A stretch of DNA of 64,000 nucleotides, from NCBI GenBank assembly GCA_964019165.1, contig OZ025277.1, forward strand, positions 2,002,453 through 2,066,452, read 5' to 3'. The notes under the pieces were generated by a model. It saw nothing but the letters and a program-made list of their open reading frames with translations. It did not search any database and was not told where the DNA came from. Source of the DNA: Mastigias papua. Its lineage: Eukaryota > Cnidaria > Scyphozoa > Rhizostomeae > Mastigiidae. Positions 38,701-50,700 of this stretch are shown here, piece by piece (positions within the stretch are counted from its first letter, which is position 1; the number at the start of each line of letters is the position of its first letter). Made by a program: the position numbers and the translations under genes.

Positions 38701-41700
38701 ATTATCTACAGCCCCTGTGAAAAGTGGGGAAGGGGGGCGTGATATCCCGTGCCTTCTTCTTCGGCACACCATTGTTCTCTGTCTTTCAAAATTTCAAAGG
38801 GTCTCCTTCCTTCCTAAGCATGATAGAGATTTCTACCAGGCTTTTTTAGCTGATTGGTATTTCCCAAATTATGACTGAGTAAAAGAAAATAGCTGTTAAG
38901 TTAAGCCACGCTGTTGTAAGCAAGCGTTATCCGTTCGGCTGACGCTAGCTAGATAATAAGATAAAAGCTGTCTTCTTAAGTAGGATTTTATAAGCTTGTA
39001 GATTTACCAAACAGCGACAGTACTTTATCTAAACCCACAATCAACCAGAACGTTGACGCAAGTGCAAACATTGGCAGGATGACTGAGAATATATACAAAT
39101 AAGAAAATATGAGAATAACATATGACATTAGAACTAGTTGATAAAAATTATGACACCGATTGCTCAAATATTGACTATGAGTTTATGCTAAAAGTATCTC
39201 TGTGTGTGAAAAGCATTATGAAAATAACCTCGCATAGTGTCAAACAAATATCAAAATATTAAAAATATCATTATCTACCAACCTGCAATCTTTTCATTTC
39301 CTTTCTGGTATTTTTTAATTGTAACAGATTCTGTTGACGAAAATCAAATGAAGCTTTAACGAATGCAGTAAAAATGCAAGCTACTATTACTACATGTATA
39401 CTATGCCAATTTAGCCAATTATATACTTCATAATTAACTGAAGTATATGACTGCATTGCAATACATAATTAAGTCACCGTTGAAGTTTCAATACCAATTA
39501 TAATATATTAATGATTTATGCGTCTTGATGCCTTGTTGAATTGATCAAATTGAATATTCACATCCCAAAACAGCTTTATTCCATCAGCTTTACTATTATC
39601 ATCATCAATATTACTATTATTCAAATCCCAAAATCGTTTCCATTGTAATCATCACTATAATCATTAACTTATTTGTAATGGCTAAATGTAGAGAAAAGTG
39701 CTAAAATTACTCCTAATTGGAAAATCTCTTGAAGACTCTCTAAACAGGCCTACCTCTTCTAGTTGTGCTTTTTCATACATCACTTTCGAGAATTCACTTT
39801 GTTGTCGTTGTAAATCATTCTCAAGCTTAAACAAAAGACAATCTTCTGTTAGCTTTCATTCAAAGGTGTTACCGAACAACGTTAAACATGTCTGATAGAC
39901 AGATAATCTGACTACTAAAGCTGTAATGAAAGAGCCAATACACCCATTAAGAACTACAGAAGTGAAAAGTGACTTAAATGTAGCAATGAAAAATGATTTA
40001 GATGTAGAAATGAAAAATGACTGAAAATAGGATGCTAATAACAATTCTAAACACGGCCAAAGAACGTTTATCCTAACTTATACTTCTAAACGAGAAGATA
40101 CTAAAAAATACACAAGCTGGACAAGAAACAGCGTCGGGTATCTAGTTGACCGCAAATGATTACAGCTCACGTGCTTCTATGCCTGTAGCTAGTAGTCTTT
40201 AATTGAATAGGCCTGGGTGTATGTTCTTTTCTCAATTATGTCATCATACATATCCATCATATACGTTAATGACGAGGGTTGGTAGTCTTTAATTGAATAG
40301 GCCTGGGTGTATGTTCTTTTCTCAATTATGTCATCATACATATCCATCATATACGTTAATGACGAGGGCTGGTAGTCTTTAATTGAATAGGTCTGGGTGT
40401 ATGTTCTTTTCTCAATTATGTCATCATACATATCCATCATATACGTTAATGACGAGGGTTGGTAGTCTTTAATTGAATAGGTCTGGGTGTATGTTCTTTT
40501 CTCAATTATGTCATCATACATATCCATCACATACGTTAATGACGAGGGCTGGTAGTCTTTAATTGAATAGGCCTGGGTGTATGTTCTTTTCTCAATTATG
40601 TCATCATACATATCCATCACATACGTTAATGACGAGGGCTGGTAGTCTTTAATTGAATAGGTCTGGGTGTATGTTCTTTTCTCAATTATGTCATCATACA
40701 TATCCATCACATACGTTAATGACGAGGGCTGAGCAAAACAAGCTAAGTGTCAACTATCTGACAATTTTCTTCAGTATTTCTATCAACATTAAAAGATTAA
40801 AACAAAAACAAACAAAAAATATTGCATTCTGCTGTCTCATCCAAAGTAGGCAAGGACATTTGGTCATCTAGTCCCCGCCGTAAATGAGACACAGTTACAA
40901 CACTTTGCTTTACATCAAAGAAGTACAAACAGGTAGAATCTGAGATAGCTTGGTGCCAAAGACAATGAGAAAAACAACAACGTGTTAACTAAAAGTTATT
41001 AAATAAGTAATCGGTATGTTTATCATCTTGTTTTATTTTGAGAACTTAAAATACAAATAGTTGCTAAATTCATAAAATAACAGAAACTAATCAATCTCGA
41101 AAGTAAGACTCTGGCTAATAATTACTAGCTTGTTAATTCTTTATATCCTTTACATCTCTTCGCACATGTAGTGTTTTATCTTAAAACTGAAGCTAATAGT
41201 GGAGTCAATTGAAACAAATCGATCAATTAATTTGAATCAATGAATCAATCGTTGTTTATTTTATCCGTTCAAATCTAGCTTCGTTTGTGTCAAGTTCATC
41301 TGCAATAATAAATTAAAGTTAAATGATAATAAAAATGCCGACTGTTTAATATACTAATTCAAGCATTTTCATATTGAGTGTAATCGACGTTGTGATTTTC
41401 AAAGTGGCGTGTACTTCTGTTGGAATCTATGAGCATGAACGATCATGCGAACGTATCTTCAGTTCTCCTACTGCCGCTTGGAGGGGTCCACTTTTCTGTT
41501 GGCACTAAAGGATACCACTATCACACGAAAAGCGGAAACATACTTAGGCATACGACATATATAGCTAGTTAAGAAATTTTTTCGCTTTTTCGTGCAATAG
41601 TAAAAACCACATTTCCATGAAGTAATCTAATTGAGATTAATGCCTCATGAATAACAAACCAAACGCTGCCTTGACAATTCATATAATATATGGCTTATCG

Positions 41701-44700
41701 CTAGTGTGGAATAATGCATTTATAAACTTCAAATGAAGAACCATCTTACATCTCTGATCTTTTTCTCGGAACCTTCTATCTCTTTTTCTGTCCTTTTACT
41801 TCCGAGTTCTAGCTCACGCCTCTGAAATCGAGAAGATCCTGAATGATATAACTCATAGAATTAAACTTATAACGCATCAAAAACGTGCAGAATTGAATAT
41901 TTAGATACTCTGAGGTGTTGTAACAACGAGAGGGGGTCATAATAAACTGCTATGGGTATCCAAATTTTCTAAATCTACAAGGGGAAGTCAAAATAAACGG
42001 GGGATCGTAATTTTGAAACTAATGTAGAGATAATTCAAAAGTACTCCACACAAACTTTCGCTTCAACCCGTCTGAAAAATGCAGTTTTCAAGGATACAAG
42101 ACAACAGGAAAAAGTTTGTGAATGTAACTCTCAAAGTTAAGAAGCAATATTATACGAAGAGTAAAAGTTGATAACTGGAAATTGTAGTAAACTCCGGGAG
42201 TAGGAAAAAATTCGAAAAATTTATAACCACCCAGCCGCTTTTTAAGTACCCGAGAGTACATGTTATGATATCGGGGAAAGGGAAACCCACAAGAATACTA
42301 CTTGGACTCGTTACCCCTAAAAAATCTTGCAAAATATCTTAAAAGATACAAACAAAGGTAAGTTAAACCAAAGATACATAAAACTCATAAAGATCAATGG
42401 AAACTTATTAAACTCTAATAAAGAAACAAATTACGAGATACCTCTGATTTGAGTTGTGATAATTCTTTTTGTTGTGAATTCTCACGCTCCTACGGAAAAT
42501 TGACCAATCACAGACCTCAAAACAAAGAAATCCACCAATCACATAGTTCGAACAATCGCAAATGCCCACACACCTTACTTGGGTCGTAATGGTAACAAGG
42601 AAAATGCCCATTGATATTTTTCGTATTGAAAGTAGAGACAAAGTGTTGGGATCTCAACTTTAATAGAGGAAACTGGTAATACAAAGGCGGGGATATTAAC
42701 TGATGCTCTCTTTTCTCCAGTCTTAGCATACAAACTTTAAATGCAGCATACTGATCCTCTGTGTTTTCTGTCGACATTACATGTAAAAAGTCTGTTGGTA
42801 CTACAGAACTTCACTATAGCACGAAAAAGCGGAAACATTCTTTTAGCATACTGAAAGCTTTTTTCGTCCGACACTCGTCAGAGTATGAAACGTCGAATAA
42901 CGACCGAAAGGTGGACCGAAATATATAGCCAGATGCGGGTGCACGTGATATGATGAATAATGCGTCTATTTGGCCCTATGATTGGCCAGTTAGCACCTAT
43001 TCACCATTGTTTACTTGAAGAGTCCAAGTGAAAAAACGAACTCTTTTTGTTTACACAAGACTGGGTTTTGAGTCTTGATGTAAACCGATTCCAAAACACC
43101 TAAATGAAAGGACGATCTTGCTTGCCCAATGATCCGAAAATTATCGTCTGTATATGTTTTGGCGCATTCTGGATTTGTTAGAAGATGTTGTCCTATGGCC
43201 GAATCACTTTTCATTTTAGAATTAGAGTTTTTACACGTACGAGGCGGCTGTTCTCTTGTTGTAGTGGTTTTCGTCCTGATGCTCGTGGGTACATGTTGTT
43301 CTATTCAATCTGCTAACGATACTTTTGTCATTTTCGGTTCGGAGCTGGAATGTGATCGTTTTCATGTAAACCTCAACCAACTACATCCAGCCCTAAAATT
43401 TACAGTAGAGAAGGAGCAAAACAACTCCTTGAATTTTCTAGATGTTTCGGTGGAGAAAGGGGGCACTGGATTTTTCACCAGCATTTACAGGAAGCCAACG
43501 TTTACTGGTCAATACATCCGTTGGAATTCCTTCAGCCCAAAAGCTAGGAAGATCAACCTAATCAAAACTTTAGTTCATAGGGCACTTATGATTTGCTCTA
43601 AAACCAAGTTAGATTCTGAGCTGGACACAATAAAACAACTTTTAATTGACAATGGATATCCAGAAGATGTCCTTGTTTCTTGTATTAAGGAAAAACTAGC
43701 CAACATTTCATCAGAAAAACGGTTTGGTCCTGAAAAGTGCCCGGTTTACCTGAAATTGCCCTGGATTGGAAATGTTTCATCAAAATTTGAAAACCAAATC
43801 AATAAAGCCATTACATCTTGTTTCTATGCTGTGAAGCCCCGTGCGGTTTATAATACGAGGGTCATGCTACCATCTGCTAAAACAGATACCGTCCCTACCA
43901 CCCAAAAAAGTTGTGTAGTTTACGAATTTTCGTGCCGATGTGAAGCTCGGTACGTAGGGCGCACTACGCAGAGGTTAGCAGATAGAATAAAACAACATGT
44001 ACCCACGAGCATCAGGACGAAAACCACTACAACAAGAGAACAGCCGCCTCGTACGTGTAAAAACTCTAATTCTAAAATGAAAAGTGATTCGGCCATAGGA
44101 CAACATCTTCTAACAAATCCAGAATGCGCCAAAACATATACAGACGATAATTTTCGGATCATTGGGCAAGCAAGATCGTCCTTTCATTTAGGTGTTTTGG
44201 AATCGGTTTACATCAAGACTCAAAACCCAGTCTTGTGTAAACAAAAAGAGTTCGTTTTTTCACTTGGACTCTTCAAGTAAACAATGGTGAATAGGTGCTA
44301 ACTGGCCAATCATAGGGCCAAATAGACGCATTATTCATCATATCACGTGCACCCGCATCTGGCTATATATTTCGGTCCACCTTTCGGTCGTTATTCGACG
44401 TTTCATACTCTGACGAGTGTCGGACGAAAAAAGCTTTCAGTATGCTAAAAGAATGTTTCCGCTTTTTCGTGCTACATTACATGTACTGCACTTAGCATAT
44501 TTTTTAAGTTAAAATGTTATGAAAGGGGACAACAATTACTTTTCCTTCATCTCACAGCAACATCAATTCTCCAAAGTAATAGTAACTGTAAAAATTTCAA
44601 GAAGTTTAAGGAACATGTAAGAAGCAATAGAGGCTGGATTTGATAAAATAGAAACAAATATCCAGGCTGAAGGGAGAAAATTTGTTTCTTACATAAAAAA

Positions 44701-47700
44701 CGTGTAAAATGCTCCACCGACTCGGAAATAACCTATTTCGACATGATGACAGTACCAAGCCTAAGTAAAGTAAACAAGAAAATTATGGAAGGAAGAATGG
44801 ACCAGCGACGTTTGGCCACTGCTAGGAGATGGACCGGGCAAGGAAGTGGGGCGAACAAATGAGAAAGAGTGATCCGAAGTGAGAACCTCATAGAAAGTGA
44901 GAAAAGCTATTGAAGAAGGTACTGAAATAATTTAAATCACATGAAACTCAGCTTATGTTATTCCAAAATGATGCAATACCTCGAGACGTGATTTATCTCT
45001 TTCCAGGTCACGACATTTGCTGCGGTAACTGCAAAATAAATGTTAAAAAAATGAAGATTTCCCGATAAGAAATTCGATTCAAAGAAATTCATGCGAATCT
45101 ATAAAGCTCTAAGAGATGTAAAAACAAAACACTATGAAAGACTAGTTATGAAGAGGTGGAAAATCAAGGTTTTAAAATGGGCTGAGGAAAAAGGCAAGAA
45201 GAGATGAAAGATTTCTTCATGAAATAATTGAAGATGAGACCAGGCGTGCTGAGAGTCATCAAGGCCTCAGCTTTATTAATTTGCCTCACAAAAGACCTCA
45301 ATGTGCCCAGGTGACAAAGCTAAAGTCAGAAGGATACTTCTTCATGAAGGGATGCAATCAAGTTACTTTTGTGTCTGAGAAGAATGGAATAAAGATCACG
45401 AATCCTCACCAAAAAAGAGCTGATTGGATGATAGGTAGTAAATTCGCTTAGGAGTATATCAAACGAAACTTACTGGGCATAATTATGAAGGATATATCAA
45501 AATTAAGTGAAGAAATCACTCAAGAAAACCTTACTCTTTAATAGCCTCTATTGCTTTGTTTTTCAACTCAGCGCGTTTATCTTCACTTTCCCTCAATGAT
45601 TCTTCTTTCTCTCTAAGCAAATTCTTCATATCTTCTTCATTTATCTTGTAATCTCGAAGTTTCTTCATACTGTCTTCTAATTCTGAGTGGTACCTTCTCT
45701 TATCAGCCTCCACTCTTTCCATATGTTCTGTCAATTCTCTAATCTGGGATTTCATTCTGTCAATCAGAGAATCTTTCTGTTCTGTCTCTCGTTTATAAGA
45801 CTTTACTTTATCGAGATAAACTTCGTTATCACTTTGAACACTATCTAATTTTCTCTGTAGATCATTCAGACGAGGGTCTTGTCTTGAATGGTCTCTAAGG
45901 TATTGCAGTTGTGACGTTATATCAGAATTTTCACGATTCATTTTCGCCGTCTGCAATAAATGCCAATATTTGCTAGTAGTTACCACAATGTGTTCTGAAT
46001 ATCATTTAGAATAAAACGTAGGAAATGACTAGAGAATTGAGGACTTATTCCGTGTTTCGTACCAGAATGGTTATTTTAGGACTGTAGAATTGTGACGCTG
46101 AGTGAGTCGGGAGTGCATATGTAGCTTAAAGAAGGAAAAAGGAAAAGAAAAGAGGAAGAGGAGTAAAAGAAACTGCGAGCATTAGTAGAACAGAAAAGAA
46201 ACGATAAATAGGAGAAGCCAGGGGAGATAAACTAGATGGATAAGAAAGGTAACAGAGAAAAACAGAAAAGAAGGAAAAAATTTGTTAAGAGAGAAAAACG
46301 CAAAAGAGGGGAAACAAGACGAAGTTCTAGCTTGGTCCAGGGAAAAAGAGAAAGGAGAGCTTAATCTGTAAATACGCTTTGAGGGAGAAGTAAATAAGAA
46401 TCATGCGTGTTTTTTGCTTCCAACCATGCTATACTATGATAAGGCTAAAAGAAATTTGTGTGTCAGTTTACCCAGCAAAGATGGCCTGTCCACAAATCGC
46501 ACGAGGCAGACAGCATCACTTTGAGGCAGACACTTTGAGCTATCAACCTCTGAAGGCGAAGAAGACTATGTAAACTTACTTGATTCTTGAACGAACTAAC
46601 TTCTTCTTCAAGGTGTCTTTTCTCGACTTTTTCCTTCTCAAACTTCTCTTCTAACGCTTCCAGTCGCGACGACAATAACTTTTGGCCTGCATTACTATCT
46701 TCCAATTGTCCTTTTGTCCTCTGAAGCTGTGAAAGCAACATTTCTTGCTCTTCTTCTCGTTTCTGTAATTGTCGATGCAAATTTGAAATCTGGAATGTTG
46801 ATAACAAAAATCAATCTGTCAAAATTGCATATTAGAAAGTGTATTAGAAAGAGGAGGACAACCTGTCTGCATTATATCAAAGATCTATTGGAAGTAGGTT
46901 CATCCTTTGCAAAAGTCCAAAAAGGAGAACATTTTTTGATATTTTGCGATCATTTACTTTCATCCTACATTAAACAACTTTAATAAGGATATGAAAGTAT
47001 AAAAGCATAAAGAGGTTTGCAAAATGTATAAAATATACTTAGAAGTAGTTAACTTGTCAAATATCAGAAAGATCATAATAATAAAGCAAAGGGCAGATAG
47101 CTCCAAAAAGAAGACTGTGATTCCCAAAGCAGGACGTCTGGTTACCCTGTTCGGAAGAGGTACTAGTACTCATGACTTCATATAACTCTGAATCTTGATG
47201 AAGTACTGCACCTTATTCCAAGATGCTGAGATCGCAACTTGAAACGTTTTCATGTCGAGATTAATCTTAATAAGCCGACCAAGTACAACATTGTCCAGAA
47301 AACTATAAAACTGTAATTAAGATTTGAGAAACAATCTGACAATTAAAATCCTGTACCATTTCCTGGTCACGTGTTGTCCTTTCTTTCGCGTCCTGCTTGA
47401 GATCTTCTATGATTGAACGGGAGCTGCTGATGAAAAGGAATGTTGAAGGTACTTAAAATGAATCTTGTTAATTATCACCCAATCCATTCACAAGAAACCA
47501 AGCTATAAGACAGCTAAGAATCACTATAGAGAAAAATCACCAGGAACTTTTTCAATATTAATTAAATATCATGTTTGATTCATTGAATCCATCAAAGTTA
47601 GTTTATCAAAACACAACAAGCAGATTGCCCATTATAAATAAAACTTGCACAGGGATTGAAACTTATTGTTCTGGATGCACAGAGTTGTTTGTAAGCACAA

Positions 47701-50700
47701 TAGAATTTACAAACACATCCTACTGAGAACTGCAAATCTCTTTCTACAGTTCCAGACTCCCTAGATAATTAGATATTATTATGCTTAATGCACTGACATT
47801 ATCCAAAGTAGTAAACAAATGGCAGAGTTTAAGAAAAGGTGAAGCAATATCGAGTTTCTTTTGAGAAGATGAGCGTGTATTTCTAATAACTTTTTGCTGG
47901 TTTTCTCCAATTCGTTTTACGAATCTTTTAAGTCATTTTTATCTTTTCTTAACTACATACATGCATGTTTCTTAAGTACTAGGTTTCTATTTAGAGACAC
48001 AAGGCTCCTAAGAAATTCTGGTCATACAATATGCTCAAAATAGCAAACTGCTAATACCAGGAACCGAGCCAAATCTCTCGTAAAAATATGCAAGGTCGGG
48101 ATACCGCAAACATTGTAACGTTTGGGTAACAATGTCAAGTTGAAAGACTCTATTGTTGGGAAAATAACTGAAGAACGGCCTTTACTTCAATGATGTAAAT
48201 ATAGTACAGCTGGAGCCAGAAAGGTGTTCTTTTTCATCTTGAACCATTAGAGACTTTAACTAACCAACCAAACTAAGGCTATGCATTACTCATGCATAAC
48301 TGACCCTATATAATTCATTAATCAGTTTCGCCGGACATACATTTTGAAACTGACTTCAAGTTAAGTTAATTGTTAAATGCCACAGGGTTGTTATGTAGTC
48401 CCATACTCCCTGTGGCATGTTTGCATTATGTTGTATTGTAATTTGATTATGAGCATATAAAAAAAAGGCTTTAACTCATTTTCATTGTCTCATAAAAACT
48501 CTGTTCTTTAAAGTCTAACAAACAGCTAGCTCACAAATAACAAGGTCTTTCAAATGGCAAACAAGTGTTGCCAATCTGCTGATAAAATTTTCAATATGAA
48601 AACTAACATTGTATCTTGCCTCGACGCAACTTGATCTCGTTGATCACGTGATTGAACAAGGCCCTGAAAAGTAGCACGGATATAAAAGCTATTTTAGAAA
48701 AGACGATGAAGGCAGCCAGATGATGACATTCGTGCATGATAGCTTAGCTGGTGCAAAATATACTAAAATATTATTACTAATAACTGAATAAAGGTGCTCA
48801 TGAATAAAAACAAAGTCTCCCCTTCTACGAGCTCTAGAACTCGGCTAATCTCTAAGGCACGGATAACCCGCTTTTTGTCCACAAGATCGATCTAGCCATA
48901 CTTCTTTACTTTGATAGGAGTGGTGCAGTTTAGGTGGGCCATAATTCGCTTGGACAATCTAGCATAGCCGCCACATGTTTGAGAGCTCTGATCAGGGCTA
49001 TTTTCTCCCAACCTGATAGACCAATCATCATGCAAAATGGGCCGAAATGTAGCTGTGGAACGCACGTGTGGTCAGAATCCTGCATGATACTTGGTCAATT
49101 AGGCTGGGAGAAAAAAGACATGATCAGAGCTCTCAAACATTTGGCAGTTACTCTAGAGAATCTGCCTTGCTAACGACATTGAGTTAGAGATGAATATCGA
49201 ATGCTAAATAGAAATTTCAATCCAATTCAACATCAATTTGAATGTATTTGGTTATAAAAACCCGACATACCCTAATTTGGCGAATTTCATCGGCCAGTTT
49301 CTCAACACTATCATCTCTGTACAGTTTGACGAGTTTGTCTGCTTCAAGCTGGACAAAATACGACATCATTATACTAAGCGGTACCAACGATCTAAACTAG
49401 AATTAAGACTTGCTCACTCTATTCAATTTCATGAGAGAGAATATATGACACACAAGCAGCGCGAAAAATGGCCTATATGTGAAAAATACACCATAACAAA
49501 GCGAAAACTGGCCAATCCTACTACCAACTGTAATAGCCTATAAAACGAAATCGTCTTGAATTAACATATTGACTATCAGCGTTACCTGCTGTTGCAATTT
49601 GTTCAATTTTCTTTCTGCTGAACTGTCGTCAGATTCCTTCCTTAAAGTTTCGGCCAGGACTTTGAGCTCCCTGCACCAATCGAAAAAAATATTCAGCAAC
49701 AGTAATGAAGAAAATGACACACAACACTTCTTTATTATAAATTATGTCCAACAGAGCAATTCGCTTTTGTCCTAAAGCAACAGATAAGACAATCAGTTTT
49801 GAACACAATAATCATCCTTGCTAATCACTAGGAAATTTTCGATAGGTTGTCCCGAAAACCTGAAATAAACATGACCGCTTACTCGGACCCTTTGCGTTTG
49901 TTTTTCTTTAGCTCCCTCTCCAAGCGACTCTGTTTCCTGCTTAAATTATGAAGAGCCGATTCAAACTCGTCAATCTGTCAAATGAAAACAAGTGTTTATT
50001 TATAACAAGCTCAAAAAACATGCCATAACAAAATAAAACAACTAAGACCAAAATGATACTTAATTATGATGGTGATGTAAAAGTGAGATTGAGAGCTTCT
50101 GTGTACCCTGAATTAGAGAAACGTAAACAGAGATACATTACAAAAAATACTCCTTCATTAGGCCAATGTCTCTGTAGACTTTGTAGAGAGAATAGCACAT
50201 TGCAAAATTCATTCCTCTTGGACAGTTGTGATCTCTTACTGCATACAGGTGCAGAAGAAAGTTTAATTTTCCTTGTACTTAAGTCCCTAATGATCCAGTT
50301 TTTAAGAACAAAATTTTATATATTATCTTATTAATTGTAAGAAATACTTAAACAAACTTCCCTAGAATACATGATTCCTTTGCAGGCAAAATGTATCATT
50401 ATAGCTATGACTAAGACTGAGAAAAATGACACTGATGAATTTTTTACTTTAGCAATGAGGCTAGAAATTGACAAGTGAAATCTTTAGAGACAGAGTGCAG
50501 GCAACATAAATTCTCCATTAAAATCAAATATTGAATGAGCAAGATTACCTCTGAGTGTGAATCCTCATCAGTAAATCTGACTCTGCTAGATCTCCCATAT
50601 CTTTCATCAACATCAGACTAAAAGAAACAGAACACATTTCTCCTCACAAGAAATCAATTACTATCTCCAGCTCTGAATTTCAAATGGGAAGAGGAAGAGA

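Noticed and set aside
40189..40710. 173-codon minisatellite frame as an independent gene
   Set aside because: An open frame is expected from a 90-bp unit; no homology, and no complete pair of splice sites around the block.
42517..42777. Minus frame MSTENTEDQYAAFKV... as a CEP128 exon
   Set aside because: No acceptor or donor pair gives phases compatible with exons 11 and 12.
43011..43214. Minus frame identical to the Penelope-like C-terminus as a separate gene
   Set aside because: It is the inverted left arm of the same insertion.
50053..50334. 93-codon plus frame MILNYDGDVKVRLRASVYPE
   Set aside because: No family recognised and no supporting splice or promoter signal; antisense within a CEP128 intron.
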